Shown in pieces: positions 40,906-49,144 of a stretch of 64,000 nt of DNA. The notes beneath the pieces are model-generated. The model made no database searches and had not been told where the DNA came from. It was given only the letters and a program-made list of their open reading frames with translations. Origin of the DNA: Candidatus Rifleibacteriota bacterium (lineage in GTDB: Bacteria; Muiribacteriota; Ozemobacteria; Ozemobacterales; Ozemobacteraceae); NCBI GenBank assembly GCA_015233565.1, contig JADFXM010000022.1, positions 50,340 through 114,339 on the forward strand. The letters run 5' to 3'. A program made the position numbers and the translations under genes. The stretch's first letter is position 1, and the number at the start of each line of letters is the position of its first letter.

Positions 40906-43350
40906 TTAAGTCGTTATGCTATGGGAATTGATAACGTATTTTGTGCCGTTACTTTTAAACTGTTCAATACTGCCATTAAGTTGTTTAACCAGTAAATTGA
41001 CCAGATACAATCCAAATGTTTCAGGTTTTTGAAAATCCACTTCTTTGGAAAAACCAACCCCATTGTCTTCAAAAAGCAATTTTACACCATTTTCCGTCTG
41101 ACCCATCTCTATTTTTATTTCACCATTTCCGGCTTCTGGAAAGGCATATTTCAAGGCATTTGTGAGAAGTTCATTGATGATCAAAGCAAATGGTATAGCA
41201 GTCTCAATGGACAGCATAACATTTTCAGCTTGGATGATCAAATTTATTTGCAAGCTGCCTATCTGGTATGACCGAATCAGTTGATCGGCTAGCTCTTTTA
41301 CATATTCCCCAAAATTTATTTCTGCGAGGCTCTTCGATTTATAGAGCAGCGAATGAACGAAAGCCATGGCCATGATGCGACCCTGGCATTCCCTGAAAAT
41401 TTCTTTCACTTTCTCATCTTCGACATACAAGCTCTGAAGACTCAGGAGGCTGGAAATAACCTGCATGTTGTTTTTTACCCGATGATGAATCTCTTTAAGT
41501 AGTGTTTCCTTTTCCAAAAGTGATGCTTTAATTTGCTTCTCAGACTCCTTGCGATTGGTGATGTCTTCAAACATTATTACGACAAAACCTGGAGCTGTCG
41601 AATAAACATAAACCCCAAACCATTTTTTTAGCCCTGAAACATAGTTTTCCAAATAGTCCGGAACCCCTGTCTTATCAACTTTGGAATATTTTTCAATCCA
41701 GAATTCCTCGAGACCTGGAATGCTTTCCCTTGCCGTACGACCTATTATTGCTTCTTTTTTTAAACCAGTTAATTTTCCATGGGCGGGATTGACCTCTATA
41801 TAGCGGCAATCTATCGGTTTGTCAGACCCATCATACATCATTTCCAAAAGGGCAAAGCCACTTATCATTGAGGTAAAAAGTGAACGATATTTATCTTCGC
41901 TGGTCTTCAAAGCCGCCTCGGCTTTTTTACGAACGGTGATGTCCTGCCCTTGTGCTATAGTCGCAATGACTTCTTTTGTATTTGTATTAAAAATGGTAGC
42001 AGAATTCCAGAGTACTGTGCTTATTAATCCGTCTTTGTGAAGGATTGGAATTTCTATAGATTCCCACCCTTGCCCACCTGTCGTCTGTCTTACAAAATCA
42101 AGACACCCTTCCCGCAGGTTTTCCGGGAAGAGAAGTCCAATTTGTTTTTCCCGGACCTCATCCTCCTTAAAACCCGTCAAATGTTCAAAGGCTTGATTGA
42201 ATCGCGTGATTCTGAATTGGGGATCCCAGACGATAATAGGGGCATTAGCATACCGAATAAGCTTTTCAAGATAATCTTTGGTTTCCAGATCTGAATTTTC
42301 CAAATTTCTAAGTCTTGTCTCTGCTATCAGAAGTTCTTTGGTTTTTTGAAACATGTATGTTTTTCTAAGATAAACCAGAAAACAAATTATCAAAAGGAAC
42401 AACAGAAAGGAAGTAAGGCAAATTTCAATAATTCGGCTCTGCTCCAGACTAAAAATGTCTTGAAAAGACCTTTCGATTATGATAATCCATCCGATTTCCC
42501 TTATGGGAACGACAGTTAGATAATTTATTTTTCTCTGCTCATATTGAGAATCATTAATTTCAACCTGCTGGCTCTTTTCATTTAACGCCTTTTCAACAAA
42601 CGGAAACAAAGGATAACCTGAAACCTTTCCTTTATAAGGAAATTTATTACTGTAAAGAAAATTTCCCGAGCGATCGGCCACATTCACAGTCGTAGAAGGG
42701 CTTAAAGGCACTCGTTCGATGGCATTCGAAAGAAAACCCAGTCGTTGGGAGGTTCCAAGCACCCCAAGAATTGATTCGTCCTCGTCAATTATAGGGACAC
42801 AAATGGCTGTCGCCAAGGGCTTGTTTGCGACAACAAGTTGAAAGACCTTGGAAATATAAGGTTTCCAATTGGAACTGATTCCTTTGTACCAGTCACGGTC
42901 CGAAAGATCTTTCCCTAAAGTCTCCTGAAACAGCGGGAAATTAGCCCAAACAACACCCAACTTGTCCGATATAAAGGTTAGGTCGACATCGGAATTGCTC
43001 TTTAAATTGGACAGATGTCTGAGAACACCTTCCAGATCCCTATTTTTAACGGATTTGATAAATAGGAGACGTTGAGCATAGGACTGAAGAATTCCAATAG
43101 TTGCTTTGTTGTGCTCCAAAAGAAGATCTGCAAGAAGATTGGCGGTCATTTTATCACTTGCTAAAACATGATCTCTTCGAGTTTCCAGACGCTGCCAGCA
43201 AAGAGAAAAAGTGCTTCCCAAAAAAATAATGAATAAAATGAACGAAATAAACACAATCGAAAAGCGTTCAAAAATCCAATCACTTGAATGACCATTGTAA
43301 GAATGGTCAAAGTCAACAGGAGAACGAAGTTCAGGCTGTTTTGCAGTCAT
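40906..43350 (-). CDS. Membrane sensor kinase: Cache-PAS-PAS-HisKA_2
   Basis: The 814-residue protein has a transmembrane helix at about 30-52, then a periplasmic dCache-like sensor (about 60-295, with VWANFPLFQETLGKDLSDRDWY and IGWIIIIERS). A second helix follows at about 305-325 and then two PAS domains (about 355-475 and 480-600). The kinase core is of HisKA_2 type, with LLKEIHHRVKNNMQVISSLL (His in HHRVKNN), and an HATPase domain with NELLTNALKYAF. HisKA_2 kinases often lack a neighbouring DNA-binding regulator and feed anti-sigma or cyclic-nucleotide pathways. Cache domains bind small organic ligands. It forms an operon with the hybrid kinase. Confidence 0.9.
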   Translation of the reverse strand: MTAKQPELRSPVDFDHSYNGHSSDWIFERFSIVFISFILFIIFLGSTFSLCWQRLETRRDHVLASDKMTANLLADLLLEHNKATIGILQSYAQRLLFIKSVKNRDLEGVLRHLSNLKSNSDVDLTFISDKLGVVWANFPLFQETLGKDLSDRDWYKGISSNWKPYISKVFQLVVANKPLATAICVPIIDEDESILGVLGTSQRLGFLSNAIERVPLSPSTTVNVADRSGNFLYSNKFPYKGKVSGYPLFPFVEKALNEKSQQVEINDSQYEQRKINYLTVVPIREIGWIIIIERSFQDIFSLEQSRIIEICLTSFLLFLLIICFLVYLRKTYMFQKTKELLIAETRLRNLENSDLETKDYLEKLIRYANAPIIVWDPQFRITRFNQAFEHLTGFKEDEVREKQIGLLFPENLREGCLDFVRQTTGGQGWESIEIPILHKDGLISTVLWNSATIFNTNTKEVIATIAQGQDITVRKKAEAALKTSEDKYRSLFTSMISGFALLEMMYDGSDKPIDCRYIEVNPAHGKLTGLKKEAIIGRTARESIPGLEEFWIEKYSKVDKTGVPDYLENYVSGLKKWFGVYVYSTAPGFVVIMFEDITNRKESEKQIKASLLEKETLLKEIHHRVKNNMQVISSLLSLQSLYVEDEKVKEIFRECQGRIMAMAFVHSLLYKSKSLAEINFGEYVKELADQLIRSYQIGSLQINLIIQAENVMLSIETAIPFALIINELLTNALKYAFPEAGNGEIKIEMGQTENGVKLLFEDNGVGFSKEVDFQKPETFGLYLVNLLVKQLNGSIEQFKSNGTKYVINSHSITT

Positions 43351-43402
43351 GATTCCCTAAATGTTTGCGAAAGAACTCTCAGATTCTAATATCCAGTCAA
43401 AA

Positions 43403-46400
43403 TCACCATTTGACTTTATAAGCCAAAATTTTGTGCTCTAGTCCTTTTAATGCGTGTTCGCCAAAAAATTTCAGTTCAAAAATTTCTTTATCAATTAATT
43501 TAAATGTCGATTCTGAAATAACAATTTCTTCCGCATCGGCAATTCCTTCTAATCTGGAGGCGACATTTACCGCTTCACCAAATACATCGCTTTCCTTTCT
43601 GATTACTGGACCAGTATTAATCGCAATTCTGATGGCAAGTTTCCGCTCCTCTGAAACTGTGGCATTTCGTTCTTTCAAATTTCTCTGAATTTCAATTCCG
43701 GCAAGAACAGATTTCGAAGGATCTTCAAATACTACCAAAAAAGCATCACCGATTTTCTTCAAGACCTTTCCGGAATGCTTTTCAAAAGAGGGGATAAGAA
43801 TTTCATCATGTTCCTTGAGCATACTCATAACTTCTGAAAGAGATGCTTTTGAAGAAAATGTGGTGTACCCCTTAACATCGGTAAACATTATTGTCAGTTC
43901 CTGAGTGTGAGAAGTCTGAATAATTTTGTCGTATTTTTCCAGTTCTTCCATGGCTTTTTTTCTTCTCTCAAGAACGTTATCCAGTGCAGCATCAGAAATA
44001 ATCAATTTCTGACCTTTTTTACGTTTCAAAATTTCCGGATCAACCGTTCCACCGACGCTGTCAATCAGATCAATCAGAGCTTTTCGGTCAATTTCATTTT
44101 CGAGATCAGAAATAACTTCATTCATGGGTTCAGAAATTATCGGGCCGAGATTCAGAAGGAAATCAGTCACAGCGCCTTTTAGCCTGAAATCTTCCGTGAA
44201 GAAATATTCGGATAAAATTTTAACAGCGCGTTTAACGATTTTTGGATCGTCTCTTTGGTTAAGGTTGTCCATGAGCATCAAAGCAACTTTTTTCTCATGG
44301 ATTTGTTCCAATGCAACAACACAACATAATCTGAATGGCATACTTGAAGAAGCCAAGCCCTGAACAATTCCTTCTGGTTTGTTCTGGAAAACTCGACCCA
44401 AAATCACACCAACTTTTTCAACATCCGCTTCCGAAATCAGTTGGGAACGTCTTTTCAAGACTTCTGCAAGTAGATGATTCAATTTTGGAGATTTTGATTC
44501 AGAAATAATCAGCATCAAATCCAGCATTAAACCTGATTCAATCGTTTCGATGTATCCCTGAAGAAATTCTAAAGAAACATCCAATGGGTGATTTCTCAAA
44601 ATTCGAACAATTCCACAAATGCTTCGAGTAACTTTTTCTACTTCAAGTTGCCGAATGAGACTTTTAATTTCAGGCTCTGATACTTCATCCCAGTATTGGG
44701 CGGCATCTATTACAACGAAACGGGACCTTTCATCGGAGAGATTTAAACCCAATAAAACTTCTTTTCTCAAATTAAGCCGCTTTACCTTCCTAAGAAGGAT
44801 TGATAACCAGGTTAAAACCCTATCATCCGGATGACCTAATAGATTCAAGATTCCCTCCACCACTTCACGAGAAGAAATCTCCTGAATATTCTCGAAAATA
44901 AATTTTATTTTAATTTCATCACACTTTTCCAAATACCTGATAACGGTAGGCATTGCTTCAGAATCATTTAGCGCAATCAATGCTGAAACAATGTGAGGGA
45001 CCAGTGCGCCATCAGCGCCATCATCGAGAATTTTACTGAGAGCAGAAACCGCTGAATGGCCCATTCCCTGCAAAATTTTGCCTGCCCAAAATTGAGCATC
45101 CTCATTGGATGAATTTAATACTTTAACCACGAACCGAACAGACCTTTCTCCGAAAGCTTTTAAACACTGCGAAGCTGAATTCCTCACAGGCCAACTCGGA
45201 TCGCCAAGCAAGTAAACAAGCGCTTCAATAAGTTTATCGTTGGGGGAAATTTTCTGGAGGATTCCGACCAGGAAAAGTTTCTCTTGTTTTGACCCTTCTT
45301 TAAGAATCTTGATGATAGGATTTAACGCCAAACCTCCAATAGCCCCAATTGTCTTAATAATCAGGAATCTGAAATTTTCATCATCAGAATTCAAGTTTTC
45401 CAAAAGTAGGTCAAGATTAAGTTTATTCTTTTTTGCAAGGCATTCAGACGCAAAATCCGAAACAATCCTATGGGGATCAGAAAGGCATTTAATCAAAAGT
45501 TTGGTAGCCTCATCGCCAGGAAGCCTTGAAAAACAATCTATTGCAAGAATTTTATACTCCTGATCGCTGGCCCCCAAAAATCTCTTGAGAAGGGGAATAG
45601 CCTTTTCTCCAAGCAAGTCGACAATAATACCTATTATCTGGTATTTCATCATCGAGTCGCCTTTGGAAAACCAGCTTGAAAGGCGATCAAAAACTTTTGG
45701 CCCTTTGGCAAAAATAATTTCAGCGGCTTTTTTCCTGATAACCCACGATGAATCTGAAAGCGCCTGAATAAGAAAATCCACGAATTCCGGGGAATCTTCT
45801 TTTTCCAGTGAAACGATTACTGAATATCGCATGGAAAAGGACCCATTCTCATACATTTGTGAAAGTTCATGAATAATGGATTTCCCGCCAATTTTAATAA
45901 AAAGAGCTACTAGTGCGTGAGGTGGATCAGATAAATAATTATTCAGCTCGTTTCGAAGGTCATCCAATAACCCAAGGCCAAATAACATGAGTTTTTCGAA
46001 AGCAAGTTTTCGAATCGCCCAATTTTGATCATTCAAATGATTCAATAAAGTTCTTGAATTTTTTTTATTTAATGAAAGGGAAATTGAGCGAAGAGCAAAA
46101 CCACGAAACTCCGAATCAGGCGATTTTAAAAACCTCTCAAGGAGTTTGGTTCCTTCGGGGGTTTCGAAGTGGCCTATAACGTACAAAACCCAATAAACTT
46201 CATCAGGATTTTTTTCGTCAAAATCATCAATCAAAATGGGTACAACTTCCGAACCCCAAGCAACTAAAACTTTGGCAGTTGCTTCCCTTTTTTTCCAGAT
46301 TTTATCTGAAAAAAGAGATTTCAATGCCCGAGCCGCTTCTGGAGTATGTTCAACGGAAAGGGACTTTAACCCTTCTCTCCAAAGAAATTCGTCAAAACTC

Positions 46401-46429
46401 TTTATTTGTTCGTACGGGGATTTTTCCAT
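43403..46429 (-). CDS. HEAT-repeat protein fused to a class III adenylate/guanylate cyclase
   Basis: The protein has 1008 residues. Residues 1 to about 790 are some twenty HEAT/PBS-lyase-like helical repeats (for example DSSWVIRKKAAEII, DPSWPVRNSASQCLKAFG). A short coiled linker follows. Residues about 845-1008 are a class III cyclase: metal Asp residues in IMFTDVKGYTTFS and KKIGDAFLVVF, Lys before the second Asp, and EAVNVASRLEG with the transition-state Asn and Arg. All key residues are present, so activity is likely. The homodimer would make cAMP (Asp in SDVFGEAVN suggests ATP use). HEAT repeats fused to a cyclase suggest control by protein binding rather than by a small ligand. There is no membrane segment. 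It lies 52 bp upstream of the kinase operon on the same strand. Confidence 0.88.
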   Translation of the reverse strand: MEKSPYEQIKSFDEFLWREGLKSLSVEHTPEAARALKSLFSDKIWKKREATAKVLVAWGSEVVPILIDDFDEKNPDEVYWVLYVIGHFETPEGTKLLERFLKSPDSEFRGFALRSISLSLNKKNSRTLLNHLNDQNWAIRKLAFEKLMLFGLGLLDDLRNELNNYLSDPPHALVALFIKIGGKSIIHELSQMYENGSFSMRYSVIVSLEKEDSPEFVDFLIQALSDSSWVIRKKAAEIIFAKGPKVFDRLSSWFSKGDSMMKYQIIGIIVDLLGEKAIPLLKRFLGASDQEYKILAIDCFSRLPGDEATKLLIKCLSDPHRIVSDFASECLAKKNKLNLDLLLENLNSDDENFRFLIIKTIGAIGGLALNPIIKILKEGSKQEKLFLVGILQKISPNDKLIEALVYLLGDPSWPVRNSASQCLKAFGERSVRFVVKVLNSSNEDAQFWAGKILQGMGHSAVSALSKILDDGADGALVPHIVSALIALNDSEAMPTVIRYLEKCDEIKIKFIFENIQEISSREVVEGILNLLGHPDDRVLTWLSILLRKVKRLNLRKEVLLGLNLSDERSRFVVIDAAQYWDEVSEPEIKSLIRQLEVEKVTRSICGIVRILRNHPLDVSLEFLQGYIETIESGLMLDLMLIISESKSPKLNHLLAEVLKRRSQLISEADVEKVGVILGRVFQNKPEGIVQGLASSSMPFRLCCVVALEQIHEKKVALMLMDNLNQRDDPKIVKRAVKILSEYFFTEDFRLKGAVTDFLLNLGPIISEPMNEVISDLENEIDRKALIDLIDSVGGTVDPEILKRKKGQKLIISDAALDNVLERRKKAMEELEKYDKIIQTSHTQELTIMFTDVKGYTTFSSKASLSEVMSMLKEHDEILIPSFEKHSGKVLKKIGDAFLVVFEDPSKSVLAGIEIQRNLKERNATVSEERKLAIRIAINTGPVIRKESDVFGEAVNVASRLEGIADAEEIVISESTFKLIDKEIFELKFFGEHALKGLEHKILAYKVKW

Positions 46430-46568
46430 TCTTCCGTTTTGAAGATTCTATGAATTTTAATATCTCATTTTATCGGTTGATATTTGATTTTACAACATCT
46501 TTCCTCTATAATTTAAAAAATTATCAGAAAATTATTCTTCAGGAAACAAAATTTCGGAGGTTGAAAAT

Positions 46569-46958
46569 ATGCCCATTTATGAATACAACTGTGGAGACTG
46601 TAAAAAACGTTTTTCCTTAATTTTAAGGATAAGTGAAATACAGGATCACCCATCCTGCGAATTTTGTGGTTCTTCAAAGACAAACCGCCTGGTTTCTCGC
46701 TTCCGAACGATAAGATCTGAAGACCAAATTTTGGAAAACATGTCTGACCCTAGCAATTTTTCAGGAATCGACGAAAATGACCCACGTTCGGTTGCTAAAT
46801 GGGCGAAAAAAATGGCCAAAGAGATGGGGGAAGATATGGGAGATGAAATCGAACAAATGGCCGAAGAAGAATTTGCCAAAGGCCCCACCCCAGACGGAAT
46901 GGCCCCAACAGAAGAAGACTCTCCAGGAATGCCACCAGGAATGCCTTTTCCCGAGTAA
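46569..46958 (+). CDS. FmdB-family zinc-ribbon protein
   Basis: A 129-residue protein. The N-terminal MPIYEYNCGDCKKRF and the pair C8-x2-C11 and C30-x2-C33 define the FmdB/putative regulatory zinc ribbon. An acidic helical middle and a Pro/Gly/Met-rich tail follow, longer than many family members of 70-110 residues. The family's role is unsettled (proposed regulator or metal-handling). A very good GGAGG precedes the ATG. It is divergent from the cyclase gene. Confidence 0.88.
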   Translation: MPIYEYNCGDCKKRFSLILRISEIQDHPSCEFCGSSKTNRLVSRFRTIRSEDQILENMSDPSNFSGIDENDPRSVAKWAKKMAKEMGEDMGDEIEQMAEEEFAKGPTPDGMAPTEEDSPGMPPGMPFPE

Positions 46959-47114
46959 CTTAGATCGTTCCCATCTTTAATAGCGTCATCTAATCAAATA
47001 ATCGAAAAAAAAAGTCAACTGAGTCAAATCAAGATTACAAACTATTAAATTGGAATTTGCATAATTCCCTTTCTGGAAAAAGAGCGGGTAACTCTTTCTC
47101 TACGATATATTCAT

Positions 47115-47600
47115 TCACCATTTTTCGATTTGCCTTAATGCTTCGAAGAGAACTATCCCGGCAGATGTGGAAACATTCAAACATCTGGCCTCTTTAATCA
47201 TTGGAATTTTTATCAAGTTTCCATCCCGTTTTCCTTCATTGAAAATTTCCTCCGGGAAACCTTTGGCTTCTGAGCCAAAGCAAAATACATCACCAAGTTT
47301 GTATTCAATTTTGGCATAATTTTGACTCCCTTTCGATGAAAGAAAAAAGATTCTTTTTCCGATACACCATTCTCTGAATTCTTCAAGATCGTCTAAAATC
47401 AGCAAATCTAATTTGTCCCAATAATCCATGCCCGCCCTTTGAAGCTGTGAATCAGTTAATCGAAAACCCATCGGACGAACCAAAACTAACCTACATCCAG
47501 CAGCAAAACAAAGTCGACCGATATTCCCAGTGTTTTGGGGAATATCCGGCATAATTAAAACAACTGAAAAAACAGGTTCCTTTTTTAGTTCAATGTTCAC
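47115..47600 (-). CDS. trmL: tRNA (cytidine(34)-2'-O)-methyltransferase TrmL
   Basis: The 161-residue length is typical of TrmL, a small SPOUT methyltransferase that modifies the wobble base of tRNA-Leu using S-adenosylmethionine. Motifs are IPQNTGNIGRLCFAAGCRLVLVRPMGF at the N-terminus and, forming the knot, FCFGSEAKGFPEEI and IPMIKEARCLNVSTSAGIVLFEALRQ. The start is a GTG with AGGAG seven bases upstream. A single gene, with no obvious operon partners. Confidence 0.92.
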   Translation of the reverse strand: MNIELKKEPVFSVVLIMPDIPQNTGNIGRLCFAAGCRLVLVRPMGFRLTDSQLQRAGMDYWDKLDLLILDDLEEFREWCIGKRIFFLSSKGSQNYAKIEYKLGDVFCFGSEAKGFPEEIFNEGKRDGNLIKIPMIKEARCLNVSTSAGIVLFEALRQIEKW

Positions 47601-47808
47601 TTTTCACTCCTCTTTTCTTAGAAAAATTATCTTTGCTTGCTTATTAAAAAAAAAATAAAGTATAATACAGAAAAGAGCTGTTTTTCTTCTAATCTGAATA
47701 ATTTAAGGTAAAATAACCAAAAAAACTTCGAAAATGACTTTTTATTCAGAAATATTGTGATACTATGCTTCTCTGTGTTTGTTCGCGAAATTACCAGGAG
47801 GATAGAAA

Positions 47809-48321
47809 ATGAGAAATTTTTTTGTTTTTTATTTGGGGTTAATTCTATTTTTTGGGTTGGTTTTCAATAGTAATATAACATTAGCTCAAGATGAAAATCC
47901 CCCAAGCAGTGGAGAAAACGTCTCCGGAGAAAATCCTCCTGCTAATCCAAACCCAAGCGGAGAAACTCCCCCTTCCGATCAACCGCCATCAGATAATACA
48001 CCAAGCGATAATCCACCACCCGACGATCAAAAAGTATCAGAAGGCAACTCCGAGGGACAGCCTCCTTCTGAAGATGCTCCCAAGACCTACGTTTGTCCGA
48101 AGTGCGGGTATACAAGCGATTCACCAGGCGATTGCCCAGCATGTAACGCCTCCCTTTCCGAACAGAAGGAAGGCAGTTCTGGTTCAAAACCCCCTCGCGG
48201 AGGAGACGACTCTTCCAGTACTTCATCCTCAACAGAACCTCCCCCACCCTCCTCTGATTATTCAGGAGGCTCTGGTGGTGACTCAGCCCCGCCGCCCCCT
48301 CCACCGCCAAGCGATAACTGA
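47809..48321 (+). CDS. Secreted Pro-rich protein with rubredoxin-like zinc ribbon
   Basis: A 170-residue protein with a signal peptide (1-27, ending TLAQ). A Pro/Ser/Asn-rich stretch follows, then a small zinc ribbon with C96-P-K-C99 and C109-P-A-C112 (YVCPKCGYTSDSPGDCPAC), and a Ser/Gly/Pro-rich tail. The ribbon resembles rubredoxin-type knuckles and is unusual in an otherwise disordered exported protein. It could bind metal in the periplasm. A strong AGGAGG ribosome site and a strong terminator delimit a single-gene transcript. Function not known. Confidence 0.7.
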   Translation: MRNFFVFYLGLILFFGLVFNSNITLAQDENPPSSGENVSGENPPANPNPSGETPPSDQPPSDNTPSDNPPPDDQKVSEGNSEGQPPSEDAPKTYVCPKCGYTSDSPGDCPACNASLSEQKEGSSGSKPPRGGDDSSSTSSSTEPPPPSSDYSGGSGGDSAPPPPPPPSDN

Positions 48322-48371
48322 ATTCTTCAAAAAATAACTTACATTTAAAAAAACAGACACCTAAAAAAAAG

Positions 48372-48408
48372 AATCGACTCCTAAAAAAATGGGAGTCGAT
48401 TTTTTTTT
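48372..48408 (+). terminator. Rho-independent terminator
   Basis: AATCGACTCC (48372-48381) pairs perfectly with GGAGTCGATT (48392-48401), followed by a run of eight or more T. It ends the zinc-ribbon protein gene. Confidence 0.93.
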
Positions 48409-48446
48409 AATTTTCCCTAATTACAACCTCTCAACAATTTCGTTTA

Positions 48447-48730
48447 GAAACTGTCGAAAAATCTCGGTTCATTCAGACTTCCTGATTCCGAATGACTTTT
48501 AATGGCACTTTTTTACCCAGAAAACATTGAAATGAAGGCAAATTCTTCAACAAAAATTGCTATTTCAATTTCCGGCAGCAAGTCGTCAAACACTGATCTA
48601 TTCAAATACGGGTCAGGAGATCTGACATTTTATTCGGTATAAATCGATTCGCTGGTGCTGCGAAAAAGCCAGGCGAAAATTTGAATCGGTACATAAAAGC
48701 ATGAAAAATAGGGCTTTTTTCGACAAACTC
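48447..48730 (+). mobile_element. MITE-B, copy 6, split by MITE-A short type
   Basis: Starts GAAACTGTCG and ends CGACAAACTC, with GTTTA at 48442-48446 and 48731-48735 (the flanks share CGTTTAG). Removing the nested element and its 5-bp duplication leaves 128 bp, the normal length of the family. Confidence 0.8.
48474..48624 (-). mobile_element. MITE-A, short type, copy 2 (151 bp), nested
   Basis: An inverted copy of 38398-38549. Ends CAGACTTCCTG and CAGGAGATCTG. Flanks TCATT and ACATT match at 4 of 5 positions. The uninterrupted MITE-B sequence (GGTACATT) gives ACATT as the ancestral target. Confidence 0.8.
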
Positions 48731-48985
48731 GTTTAGGGTTTATACCAGTCACAAAAGCCCGTGTCGAATCTTTGCCGAAGATTTTGGCAGTGCAATCTCA
48801 TTTCATCATTTTTTCGATATTGTCATCACTTATATGATAGTCAAAGTTAAACGAGAAGCTCAGTATTTCTTTCGTCAAAGGGGCGATTTTTTAACGGAAA
48901 CAAAACCTTAAAGCATGTAAGCCTAATCAAGTGGGATATTGCCGTTTTACAGTGAAAATGTTGTTGATCGAAACCTCATAAAATG
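48731..48985. other. Intergenic, nothing recognised
   Basis: No reading frame or repeat end recognised. It precedes the remnant of a HicB-like gene. Confidence 0.4.
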
Positions 48986-49144
48986 CTACTCAAAACTCAA
49001 TATCAATCGCTTACCTAATGCGTGTGCTGCGCGTTCCAATTGTTTCAATGTTGGCGAATGCTTCGGGTCTTCAAGTCTCTTTGCTGCAGGCCATGAGGTT
49101 TCGAGTTTGCGGGCAAGATCTGAGAGACTAGTACCGTTGTTTGT
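48986..49144 (-). pseudogene. HicB/XRE-type antitoxin HTH remnant
   Basis: On the minus strand the frame reads NGTSLSDLARKLETS, then AAKRLEDPKHSPTLKQLERA and AHALGKRLILSFE before a stop at 48986. This is the C-terminal helix-turn-helix of HicB-like antitoxins. No start codon or N-terminal half is present. The fragment begins directly after, and in frame with, the stop codon of the gene at 49145-50317. No HicA toxin is nearby. It is best read as a 5'-truncated relic. Confidence 0.7.
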
